This document shows, piece by piece, positions 45,650 to 57,800 of a stretch of 64,000 bases of DNA. Source of the DNA: Temnothorax longispinosus. Its lineage: Eukaryota; Arthropoda; Insecta; Hymenoptera; Formicidae. Numbering within the stretch: the stretch's first letter is position 1; each line of letters starts with the position of its first letter. The notes below the pieces were generated by a model. It had not been told where the DNA came from and did not search any database. It worked only from the letters and a program-made list of their open reading frames with translations. The stretch is taken from the NCBI RefSeq assembly GCF_030848805.1, contig NC_092361.1:18993406-19057405 (forward strand), read 5' to 3'. Position numbers and translations under genes: made by a program.

Positions 45650-48600
45650 GTATACCTAATAGGCACCTTTATACGCGAGATTCAGGCGCGCTATAGGAGG
45701 CGTGCCGCGAAAATTGCATCATTTTTCACGCTTGCGAGTGCTTGCGTTTGCCCGATTCAAAAATCGCGCCTCCCCTTCGGTAAAGAAAGAGAAAAATGCC
45801 GAGCGAACGCCGAGGTAACGGGAAAGACAAGAGAACACGAAGGAGCAGGCATGATGCAGAAGGGAGAATGTGTGTCTTGTTGCGCTCGATAAGATCGCAA
45901 GTTTATTAATTAAGCGCCGTAGTTGGAAAGAGATGAGGCCTTTGAAACCTCTGGGTAAACGCGCGCGCACGCTCTCCCACCACCTCGCGTTTCAATTGTA
46001 CTTTAAGATTTTGAATACATAGGTATGTGCATACAATCAATATTAATATTGTTATTAAGATCGGGAAAAAGAATTTGGAAACTGAGATAATTGTGCATCT
46101 TGCGCAAAGTGTCATTGCAAGCAATATCTCAACACACACTGAGAAAAAAATGTTGTAAATTTGACTAAACTCGTTTAGTTGTAGTGATTTGTTTAATGCA
46201 AATATTAATATATTTAAATCAAATATACGTGAGTAATATCAAGAAATTCTGAATCTATTTAAATATAATATTTTTTGAATTAACAAATGTTAGCTTGACA
46301 GCCCGTGACCGCTGCATTTAGTTGAATCAAATAATATTTCTTTGAATCTACGATTTTTTTTCTCAGTGCATGTAAAAATATTTGTTTTTTGAAATATCTC
46401 ATCTTTTTTTAATTATATATATTTTAATTGTTAGCACATTACAGAGAGAATTATGTTATAATATTATAACATATAATAATATTAATATGTAGTGTTAAAT
46501 AGTATTAAAAATTATAGTTCTCATTTTTGATCGCAAATTTTTGTTTGTAAAATTTGTGATCAATTTGGAGTTGATACCTCTTTAGATGTTAGATAGTAAA
46601 TAGTAAGACTGAAGGTATTATTTTAAACATTTTAATATTTTGGTAAGAAATATAAAGTTACCTTGTTTTTTTGTGATTCTGATTTCTGATGCTTGAATAT
46701 TCTTGAATTTCCAACTGCTCGTAACTGAGAGACTGTTGATCCCTCAATTTTCGTTAAAAATTTGAGGCATTGATGTATACAAGCCAATAGCTGCATATTT
46801 TCTACGAAAGACTATTGGACCATCGTTCTCATTAAATAATCTAAGAAATAAGCTTTACAATCATTCATAATCTTCATAATCGGACCTGCAACCGCGCTCC
46901 AGGAACGATAGGTAGAAACGTGCGCGTCTCGAGGAGGCTATAAAAAAAATAGTGAGTCTCACCCCGATCATTATGAATTTCAGTGCGTTTTTTTCAGCGT
47001 AATAAATTAGTCAAAGACGCTCATCAATTTTATGACGCGCGCGTCCATAGAGAAACGATGCCCAAAACATCGTCCGTCCACCACTGCCAACTTCGGATGG
47101 CCTCGAACGTGATGGATGATTTTTCTTTCCCATACATATATTCGTGAGCCGACGTCGAGCGATCTTCCACTGGCGCTCATTTGCGCACATACCCCTGTAC
47201 CACCCACGTGCGTGTAACCGTGCGCAGCAAGCTTAACCACCGCGTGCGTCTGTATGCGTGCGTATGCGTGCATGTGTGTGTACGTATGTGGGGACACGCA
47301 GCACCAGACACATTAGCGAGCGCGATTCCATGAATAATAAGTGGCGCAAACGAACTGTTTCGATCGTCGTTGCTGTCGCCTACATTACATTGCACTGAAA
47401 TATCCGTGCGTTTCTCTCCGCCAGCTCTAATTATTCCCCGTTCCGTTCGCCGAGTGACATCACCTCATTGTGTATACTCTCTGCGCCGGTAAATCACAAT
47501 ATTTTAAACACGGGTCTTTGTACCCTAAAATTTAATTACTGTTGATATCGCTTGGGAATGGTTATATTCGTTTTTTAAACTATGAAGTGTATGCACGAAA
47601 TGCGATTTCCTTGATTGTCTCAAGGATCAGTTCAACTTCCATCGTAATGACTCGAAAGATGTGTCTCGTATCTCGTCAATCTCTCGTGGCGATTCTCGCG
47701 CCTTAAAGAGATACCGTCATGACGCATAATGACACAAGCGCTGAAACACTATTTGTAACTGCCTGCAAGTACACACGCTCGATAACACTCCTCTCGCTCG
47801 AATAATTTACATCGCTCTTCAAGTCTCGGAATACGGGTTTGTTTAAAGTTGCGGTCCATTACGAGCGGCGCGGCCCACGCGGCGGAACTCCGGATGGCGA
47901 TCCACTATCCGTAAATCGCCTCACGTATCGTTCGCACGATCGGCAAGACGATCGTTTTCCATTTCTACGGGCCGCGCGCGTCTCGTTCCTCTCGTGTTCC
48001 CGCAACGTGCGAGAGAGTGCCTTTCTTCCATCATAGACAAAGACTCGCGCGAGAACCACGTACCACGGGCCTCGAGATAGGTCGCCGCCGCCGCCGCCGC
48101 CACACGGGCTCGAGTTTTACGCACATAAGAAGGGGATCGATATATTGGTATACGGGCGGAGGAATGATAAATGGCTATGTCGAGAGATGCGCGGATAACA
48201 TAATGAGACGTATTGTGCTCTCGACTGGGACTCACGAACTGAGCTTAGGAAATTCTCTCGGGACCCTCCAGGCCCTAAAAATTTCTCAACTCGGTCTCTC
48301 TCCACGACTTTCCGGGAATTGTTGTTTTCCCAGAGAAACCTCACTCTCATAATCTTCTCTTTTGTCGATGAAACTTTTTGCTCCGAGCTGGTTTATTACA
48401 TTTGTTATTTTTATTTATAGATTATTCTAAGTGTGAGTTATCTGAAAAACTAATAAATTTCGAACTTTTGCACATTTAAAATATGTATACTAGATATTTC
48501 AATTTTTGTGTGATCGAACAGTAACAACTTCAAAATCGAACCTTAAATTGCACAGATTGTTTAAACTTTAAAGTATACTTAAACTATTTAAACTATTCGA

Positions 48601-48889
48601 TTTATTAGACTCCTCTTTCTTTAGATTTAATAAAACGCATAAAAGTTATTAATCCTCTGTTTGTAATGGATACTATTTTCGCTTTCTTAATATTTAACTT
48701 GATCGAATAAATCGATTATTACTTATAGTCTTGTTTGAACTGTTTTAAGTAGTTTATTCTGAAACTCAGTTTTACTTCTAGAAAACTACTTGAATAGTTT
48801 GACAAATTTGTCCGAATCTTTTGTGTTCGCAATAGCGTCTCATGCTAAGAGAGTATATATAGAAAAAAGCAACTATGTAAGAGAAACGT
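45650..48889. other. Noncoding region with a MITE-like element
   Basis: Contains the inverted-repeat element at 46137-46368, a CG/TG-rich stretch around 47190-47300 and a CpG-rich segment at about 47830-48130. Overlapping open frames in the CpG-rich part on both strands have no splice support. Confidence 0.5.
46137..46368. mobile_element. MITE-like element with CACTGAGAAAAAAA termini
   Basis: The left end CACTGAGAAAAAAA and right end TTTTTTTCTCAGTG are exact inverted repeats about 232 bp apart. The interior is AT-rich and noncoding. Target duplications are not obvious. Superfamily not assigned. Confidence 0.7.
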
Positions 48890-48894
48890 TATTC

Positions 48895-48900
48895 TTTATT
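48895..48900 (-). promoter_or_regulatory. Candidate polyadenylation signal for minus-strand gene
   Basis: AATAAA on the minus strand, about 435 bases downstream of the TGA of the exon at 49335-49534. Confidence 0.3.
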
Positions 48901-49334
48901 GGAGATTTTTTAGACGTAAAATTTGAAAACGGTTACTTATATTTTTAAAATTAAGATACAAAGAAATAATTGAATTTTTTTCAATATATCCTGAATATTA
49001 TGTATTGCGAATAAGCACATTGTGAATACATATATGTACAATAATACATAGCTAATTAGTTTCAATAGATTATTAATAGTAATTGTATAAAAAGGAACAA
49101 AAACGGAGAAAATAAATACAAAAATATGTTCGCGCACAATATTTTCAAAACCGACATTGTTAAAATCTTTCTCGCGCATGTATAATACTTTGAAACATCT
49201 CATTTATCTTGTGTCTGCGAATGTCAAATGAGCAATATTGGATCGTGGTTCTTTCTTTAGTGCAAGGGCTTTAAAGAAGCAGTTAAATACAATAACACTT
49301 TTAGGAAACGTAGAGATATATAACGCGAAAAATA

Positions 49335-49534
49335 TCACAGTTCGAATCCACGAGCATGGTTCGCGTAATCGTAGACGATGACAGGTTTCCAATGTGCGAG
49401 AAGGTCGTGACAGGTCGCTTGTTTTATCAGACCGATGACAAGGCCTTCCTTGTCCACTGTTACCTCGTCCTTCTCCTGGAGAATGCGACTCAGGATTTTT
49501 CGGGCTCCGGATGACGCAAAGGATGGAGGAGAAC
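49335..49534 (-). CDS. Candidate last coding exon of unrecognised minus-strand gene
   Basis: The acceptor gtcaacatag|GT is followed by SPPSFASSGARKILSRILQE, KDEVTVDKEGLVIGLIKQAT, CHDLLAHWKPVIVYDYANHA and RGFEL with stop TGA at 49337-49335. It accepts phase 1, which is exactly what the exon at 51634 supplies. The composition (charged helix, then hydrophobic strand) looks like folded protein, but I cannot name the family. The plus strand is also open here in complementary codons (reading FPMCEKVVTGRLFYQ), so the strand assignment rests on the link to the second exon. Confidence 0.45.
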
Positions 49535-49564
49535 CTATGTTGACGCGCGAGGGGTTGAAACGTA

Positions 49565-49590
49565 GAGAGAGAGAGAGAGAGGGGGGGGGG
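49565..49590. repeat. (GA)n followed by a run of ten G
   Basis: Simple repeat just upstream (minus-strand sense) of the acceptor of the 49335-49534 exon. In that orientation it is a C-run then TC repeat, a strong pyrimidine tract. Confidence 0.9.
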
Positions 49591-51111
49591 TACTCGGGGG
49601 TTAGACTAGGGGTTAGATAGGATAGGGTGTGTCGTCATGGCTACGCAGCAGGGGGCGGGGCAATCGATACACCCTCGCTCCACGCACTAAGCGCACGCAA
49701 TGCGTTTATAACACAATGAAACAATGACGACAACCGCGGCAGGAAGGAGGGCGAACGGTGTCGGATGCGAACGGGACGCGCCACTGGCCTAGGATCGCGC
49801 CTTCTACTTCCGAATGTGCGTTCAGTTGCCGGTCGTTCTGCGCGAGCGATGATTGGTAACGTCCAAACCAGGACGGTATCTGTTTACAAGTCTATCGACA
49901 TATTCTCACGATCTGCTGGGCCTGACACGGAACCGCGCACATATATACGCAGTCTTTTGCGCGTGTGAATTTTTTAAATTTGTCTTTTTATCTCTTTGTT
50001 TTACTTTCATCGATTTCGTATGACGTACATTTAATATAATAGTTTGATTCTTTTTTATATTGTAGTGTGATTATGCGTATTATGTTCCGTCCATGGTTTC
50101 TTGCGTTCTTCTTTTTGCCTGAAAGGATTCTGGTACGGATAATCGCATTGATCTATGCTGCGAAAAATCACATTGTCGTCTGCTGTTCCACATTTAGAAA
50201 TCGTGAAAGAAAGAGCACAGCGAATCGATTTGAAGATAAAAATAGAAAGAACCTGCTTCGAGCTATTATCGTCTGACTTTGTGCGTTATTCACGCAAGTT
50301 GATCGTAGTTTTCAGGCTCGTATGGCGTGTGTGGGTGCGCGCGCGGGCGTGTATGCGTTGCTCTACTCGCAATCATCCTTTCCTTCTTTCCTCGGAGCGC
50401 GAAAGATTTTTTCGGTCACTTCATCACGCGGCAACGTCACAACAATACGAAGCCGCGCAGCTGACAATGGAAGGGAACCACCTGAAAACTTCACTCGAAC
50501 AATGAGTTCTTGAGTGTATCATTCGGTCGGTTATGAGCTTGCGATCGTTTATCATTCAACCGGCCGGCATTTTTCATCGTTTCATCTTAAGGGGTGGCGA
50601 TTTCCAACATCTTTCGTTGATTCTTCTGCGCTCTGTTCCGCGCTCTGTATTCCGAAATTGAATCACTTCTTCAAAAATAATAAAAAAAAGCTCGATATGT
50701 ATTTACTACATATTTGCCACATACGTATGATTAATGTTAATTATAAGATACGTAGCACTCGTACAATAAAAACATCAGAATAGTGGGCAAAACGTATCAA
50801 TATTTTATTTTGTAGTATGTACATATATCGATATCATATCAGTATCTTAGGAGTAGATAAATACTATTTACAGACATTTACACAATTTCTTGAATTAGTT
50901 CCATCAATAATCTCTCTCATGTGCTGTCTTCTATTAGTAATCAATATGTAGAAATGCAGTTATCTTCTGGATAACTGTATACGATATTTAATTAAAAGTG
51001 GAAAACTAGACGTTAGAGTAGATAGATGAAAAAAAAATGTAACACGTCAGATATTTGTTTTCTCAGTTTCAAACTGTAATATTGCATAGTTAGTTTTTTG
51101 TATCAAATTAT

Positions 51112-51356
51112 TTAACACTTTGACTGCCATGTCATCCATCTGAGTGACGCGTAAATTTCCACAAAAGGCTTTGTCATCCATTTGTGGGTGACGGTTTTAA
51201 TTAAACGATTAAGAATAATATTATTAAGTATTTACGACACTAAAGAAACAATATAAATTATATTATGACATAAAAAAACAGGAAAGTATTAAAATAATAT
51301 AGGTACTAGATTTATTAAACTCAATGCTAAAATTAGCTTGGCAGTCAAAGTGTTAA
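51112..51356. mobile_element. piggyBac-like MITE with TTAA target site
   Basis: TTAA (51112-51115) is followed by CACTTTGACTGCCA. The mirror end TGGCAGTCAAAGTG is followed by TTAA (51353-51356). The inverted repeats are exact over 14 bases and flanked by the TTAA duplication typical of the piggyBac superfamily. The 237-bp interior has no transposase, so it is nonautonomous. It lies in the intron between the two candidate minus-strand exons. Confidence 0.85.
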
Positions 51357-51633
51357 TGATAACATTAATTTAGAACGCATCATAATAAGGAAAAGATATG
51401 ACAAAAAACATGTGTGAGATACAATGCTGTCGTGTAAATTATAAGTATAAAGAACAAGGAAAATCGCGGAAAGGAAGAGATTCGCACGATAACTCGTTCG
51501 GAGATTGTGTCGTTTAAGAAAAAAAAAATCATTAGACAACTACCAAGCTGGACCTGAAGAAATGTAATAATTCAAGGGATACGTTCCTGACACCCGTATA
51601 GCTAGCTTTTGCCGTAGGGCAGAAACCGCGCAC

Positions 51634-51865
51634 CTGTCCAGGTAAGCGGAGGTTGGTGGAGGAGTCTCTTCCAGGAATTCACTGTAAGGAAGGCACCAAC
51701 CTGTCTGCCAGCATCAGGATCATCAGGATTGTCAGTTTTGTCTAGGAGGATGACTCTGTGGGGGTCGCCTTAATGAGTTTTTGCCTGAAACACCGAGTTC
51801 TGCGTGCCGATGTAGAATGGAATTCCGAGGATATATTCGTCGTTGTCCACCTTTGAGAGCATTCG
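51634..51865 (-). pseudogene. Candidate coding exon of minus-strand gene, interrupted by in-frame TAA
   Basis: A strong acceptor (poly-T tract then ccctcacgcgag) opens RMLSKVDNDEYILGIPFYIG and TQNSVFQAKTH. A TAA (51772-51770) interrupts the frame, and the same frame continues GDPHRVILLDKTDNPDDPDA, then GRQVGAFLTVNSW and QPPLTWT to the donor GGACAG|GTGCGC at 51633, phase 1. Both halves look coding (GC-rich third positions in an AT-rich region) and the donor fits the exon at 49534. The TAA may be a disabling mutation, an individual variant or an assembly error. Without splicing the frame would end at TAG 51604-51602. Family not recognised. Confidence 0.4.
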
Positions 51866-54800
51866 CTCGCGTGAGGGTTAAAAAAAAACGCTGCATCTCT
51901 GTATTATAAAAAGACGTAAATCCTTTCACCTCCTACTCTTGCTGGGAGATGCTCGCTTTTTCACACGCGGACGTCGTGCATCGTAAATGCATCGCGATAT
52001 TCTCGCGTCCCGACGAGAGGCGGTTCTACATGTTATAATTTCAGCGTATAAATCCCACGTGACATTAGGAATAACATTAATTTGGACCTTTACACACCGT
52101 AAGAGAGAGATATTGCGAGTGATATCGGCCGAGAGCACGCGTTGTGTGTGGTCAGATCGCGTTACGATCCACGCTTGGGACATCCATTTAAAGCGTCATC
52201 GCTTCATAAATCAAATTCCGAGCAATGCGAGCAATATCTTCCACCTGCGTGACTTTATCTCGATCATTTTCCCCAATCACATTCGAACGAATCGATACGA
52301 GATTTTGAATTCTCATTTCTATTTCAATATTCTCATTTATATTTAATATGTATAAAACAAAATAGAAATTAGAAGTGTTTCTCTATTTCTTCGAAATTTA
52401 TTTGATACTATAATTTTGAGTTCAAGGTCCCATACTACAGATATTAAAAAAATTCATTTATAATTGTCACGTTTTTACTGCTTTAACAAACTTAACAAAT
52501 GCAAGCTGTTCACTGTTTTGTGTATCTATAACGTTTAAGTTTGTCGATATTATTTACTTTTCATCCTTTGAAACGTAAAACCGAGAAGCGTGTATATCAT
52601 GTGCAAGAGAGTTAATTTCTATGCGAGAGCAAGCATTGGTAGGTCCATTATCGGGTGACATTGCATCCATGAGATGTTACCGGGTTCTGCCGCTCTCGCG
52701 AGAGAACCCAACACCTGTGCGTGAGGAGATGAGAGGGCCCGGGCGAACCGGCAGGCAGCCGGTCGGCCGGGCAGGCGCGGACATCGCAGGCCGCGGGAGT
52801 GACGGATGGCCACATCGCATTTCGCGGCTCCATATCTCCCCGATTTCGCGGGTGTAATTCCCGTAAAGTCGTTTCGGGGCCCTGTTTCGCCGGTGTTAGC
52901 CGCCGTATGTGTGCAAGCATACGAGTCTCTCCTCATCGTGCGTTCGCCGACTTCCCCCCTGACCGCCGTTGCCGCTGCCGCCACTACCACCCGTTCTCTC
53001 TTCACCCGTCTATTTTCTTTTCCCTTGATTTCTGTCCGTTGTTACAGGCTTTTTATTGCCGGCGTGCATACCATTAGCCGCCGAACGTTAACAGCCCCAA
53101 CGACCTCTAGCTCCGTTGGTAATTACCGGATCATAGCCGAAAAGCTTCTCGGGCCTCTCGAGGGAACCTCGCGACCATCGGTCGCTGATCTTTGTCGTGG
53201 GAACGTGGGACAGAAGGGAAACGACGAGAGAGAAACGCATGTGAATATTTCGCTACGATTATTTGCGCGATGTAGCGATTCGTAAAGGTCGAGTGTGTCA
53301 GAAATCTTTTTGACGTTTGTGACATTGTACGAATGATTTTAGGAAATATAATAATGTTAATTATAAAATTTATATGTTTATGCTAATAGGAATATATGCA
53401 GGCAAAATTCTTATTGCAAATGGAAATGTTAAGAGCGAATCTGACATTAATAGAAACTGTGTAATCGAATTAATCTCGATTAAGCGCCACACTTTTTGCA
53501 ACTTTTTAATAGAACGTTATTTAAACTTGAATACGATATGCAGCTATCATATCCTTATATAATAAGTGAAAGAATATAATATATGGAAATTGCTAAAGTA
53601 TATAATTGAATTTTTTCATCATCTTAAAGTTTAATGCTTGCGATATTTTTCCATCGATTAATGAGTGATTTTAAATCGATCGGTTCGAATCGGGAATCTT
53701 GGAGCCAGGCCATCGACTCGCGGTGCCTATCCTCGAGAGCGTCCCAACGCGCGGTGCGGGAATCTCCTTTCTCCATCTTTCTCTTTCCGTCTTTCTCTCC
53801 CTTCCTCCCTCCTCTCTCTCTCTCTCTCTCCTCGCCTTGCGCAACAAAAAGTGATTAATTACGTCTCTCGGGAGTCCGGTGGCTCGTTGTTTCCCCAAGC
53901 CCAACGGTGAGCATCGTTTCGGCAACAATGTGGCCCGGACTACTCGGCGTCTCTCATGCAACGTAACCACGTAGCCCTGGTCCTCCCGTCCGCGATCCTC
54001 TTCTCTCGAGCGAGGAGAATCGATCCTGCCTTCGGCATTGTGTCCCCTTTTGTCCGACCACGCCGCGAAATATTGCCGGGGCGAACTTTCCGTCGACTCG
54101 TGACCCCACCTCCGCCCATCACCCCGGCCTCAACGTTCATCCCTCGCCGTCGCTCTTCCCAGTTTCTTCGGGACACGCACCTTACACCGTGCGAGCATCG
54201 ACGTGCGACGAGATCTTAATGACACCACGATTTCTGTGGGATTATTTATGGTTGCGCGATCCGGCAACGCGATCGCTCAATCTTGATTCCGACGTCGGAT
54301 GCGGCCGTCGTTTGATAGCGTTTAAAGTCTTTCTGAGACCGACGGTTCTTTTGAATTCTTTATTCTTTATTTTTTATTCTTCATATTCCGCCTCTCAATA
54401 TCGTGTTACATTTGTGTGCAAACGTATATGTTACGGGCAAACGAGCTCGGCTTTACAATTAGTCGCTGTAATTGTTTAGATTCTACCGGATTGACAATAT
54501 CAGGCGTTGTATCTATTCATTACGCTATACATGGCGTGTACGTGTTATTAATTCATTCGAGATGCTCAATGAAGATATTTCGGTCAATGAGTCAATAGAG
54601 CCTTTTCCTTACGCGGTGGAGTCGACTAACCGACCCTCTGTACAAACTCATAATTAGACCCCAGGGACTGCTTCTGACACGTTCATCCCTCGTTTCTCCG
54701 CCCCATATATACGATGATCATACGGTGGGCCGATCGTTCCGCACAACTTCGCGCATGAATTCATCCGCTATCGCTCGTGAAGAAATATAACCGATGCTAT

Positions 54801-57800
54801 ACATCACTTGGTTTATTTTCATTCATACTCTCGATTTTATATTGACGAACTGGGCGTAGGAGTTGTTGTTTATCAAAATTTTACTTAATATTCCGCGTTG
54901 ACACGATTCTTTCCACAAACATGAATAATAATACGACGCTCTCGACACATTTTATAATATATTTTCAGAATTCAATTTTATACGTATTTACTCAGTAACA
55001 TTTTATCGCGAATGAGGTTGTTTCAGGACGATGGTCAAGCTCCGAGGCAATAAAAGTTATAGTGGCTTGTGCAGACTACAAATTAATTTGGTATAGTAGT
55101 AGATTGTCTTTGTGCGTAGGAGATCCTCGCTTTAGCGCGTAACATAAACGGCGGGAGTTTACGATTTACCATATTTTAGTTCCTGCACGAATCTGGCCGG
55201 TAAGAGCGACTCGGTAATTGTACAGTTCTTACCAGCAAGGGTTAGGTGATAAACCGTTTAGTTTAAGAATAGTTTAGCGGTAACGAGCGCCGGTAAACTT
55301 GCCTTGTCCCTTTTCATCCTGCCAAAATATTCCGGTATACAATCTTAATCGATACTTTCACCGAGCGTAAAGTTCCCTAATCCTACAAAACGTGACATTA
55401 TCGTAAAATGACGGCTTAATCGAGAGAGTCGCTCTTAAATATTTCTTGTAACATTGATTGTGATGCCTCAAAACAAATTATGATTGAAATTTCAAAGCGA
55501 TTCGAGGCGAAGAATTCGTCTTTAAATTTCAATAGCTTACTAATGAAGTTGTACAAACAAAAAGTGAACAGTAGCATATAATTGAGTGATATATAGTATT
55601 ACAAATTTTGTTAGAATATTTGTTCTACTCTTAGAAACATTTTCACAGAAACCGCAAGAAAATACGAAAGTTATCGTAATTAACGCAAATATTCAAAATC
55701 TCATTTTTTGCGTGATAATGCGTTAGACAGCTTCGGGGAACGAATTTACCACCCATGAACAAAAACGGAGCCCCTTATCGTATAGCACAACGGAACCCAC
55801 AGTGTAACTCATCGTCAGTCTATGGTCTTTCGATACCCCACGCAAAATGTACTCGCCACGCGTTACATTAATATGAATGCACGCGTCAATATGTGAATAC
55901 TTTACGCTTCGAGCACGTGCGATCAAACGCGGGGTTTTTCTGTGAATACACGTAATGCGTTTCGTACTTTCGTGTGGCTGCATGATAATTATATGCCAGA
56001 GAATTCACCCAAAAGTGGTTTTTGTGGGTACATAATTTCTTATTTTTAAATAAGAATATATTATATATTTTGATATATCTATACAGATATTTTGACATTG
56101 ATTTATTAGGTATACCTAATTAGGCATCTTGAGAATGTTCGACTCATGTTAATTTGACAAAATAATAAGTATTATTCTAAAGATTAAAACATGTAATTTT
56201 ACGTGTGGTTATAGATTTTCGTTATCTGTGTCAAAGTTATTTCTAACTTGAAAAATATTTGCGAAGCGAAATTCGATGTGTGATAAACAATAAATTGCGG
56301 CAATTCTGGAGAAGAGTTATCGCGACACGCGTGGTGCGCGACCGTGTTACACGTGGGTGCTTGCGATCGGAAGCGACTAGATATTATTACGAGACCATGA
56401 TATACGAGCGCGCGCGGGAAGAAAAGCCCCTCTTTATGTTTCCTTTTCGTTGAGCGATCGCGAAGCGGAACCTCTCCTCGCATGACGTTATCTCGCGCGA
56501 CTCACCGGAAATCTGCACTTAAATCGCGCGCGCGCTCGAGCCGAGAATAGAAATAAAACCGTAGCTCCCCTGTGCGGCAAATAAATCTAGGGCGCGTTAA
56601 TCGAGGCACTTGTATGCCGACGTATCGCGGATTATGCATAAACATTAAGTATTGTGGGGTTGGTTATTCAGCATTTTATTAGATGTAAGCTATTCAGCGT
56701 TTTATTAAACGCTGAAATGTCGGATGTTATGATCATTAGAATTATAATCGCTCGCGTTTTATTAATTACCGACACAATAGACCGCTCGAATATCTTGAGC
56801 AGATAAGAATGAATAGGAGCAATTTAGAGCAATCATTATGACCTAGGAATTTTACTGTTTAGTAATGTAAAAGATGATCACGCAACGATTTTGCTTCCCT
56901 AGTCATTAATCAAATCTGAGAAACGATAGCATTATCATGAAGAAATCCGGTATTCGAAATACACCGAGCAGATATACGGAATCAAGGCAAATATTTCTTC
57001 GGTGTACATTTCCACACTGAGTCAACATCCGAAAATACGTTGTTTGTTTGCGTAGCCGAGCGTGTAGAATTGATACGGTTAGCAGGACGGTAAAAGCAAG
57101 TATGCATCTGTCTAGCGTCAATTAACCAGTTCGAGCGCGTGAATGCGAAGATCTAAACACGTAGATAGTTTTCTCAACATACCGCTTGCACGTTGAAGCG
57201 CGTTGGCGAGCTTCGCTTCTATCGATCGAGAACGGTCTTCGTAAAATCCACAATTTCAAACAATTCTAGAAGCTGAAATTCTGGCAATTAAATAAATATA
57301 TAGTTTAAATATTAACGATGAGGGCTTTTTAGAAATACCTTCGTCGTCAGAAAATCACAAAAAATCTCGTTTAATCCATTCCCCGATTAATACACGCGAC
57401 GTGTACCAATTCCGGATGTCGGCCGAAAAAGGGGGCCTTGTTTGATTCGTACACGACATTTGTACCGATGTATATACTCGATCCTTTCGATTCAACGTAT
57501 ACGAAATGTTAGTTTTTCTCGTAGGATTATGGTCAGTGCATTCAACAAATTGGTGATTTTTCTTGCGCGATACCAGGAGGGAAGGCCCGCCGATTCGCGT
57601 CGTGCTCCTCAGGCCTCAGAGTCGTCTGCGCGGACACGAAGGAAAGCTTTATTGATGAGATCGTTAATACGCCAGATCGGCGAATGTTTTGTTGCCAGAT
57701 CGGACGTCTATCCGTCGCGATCGGCGACCACCCGATGCGTCGACCGTCCTCCTTTCACCCGCGACAAAAAGGGACTCAACTTCGTCGATGTACCATTCTC

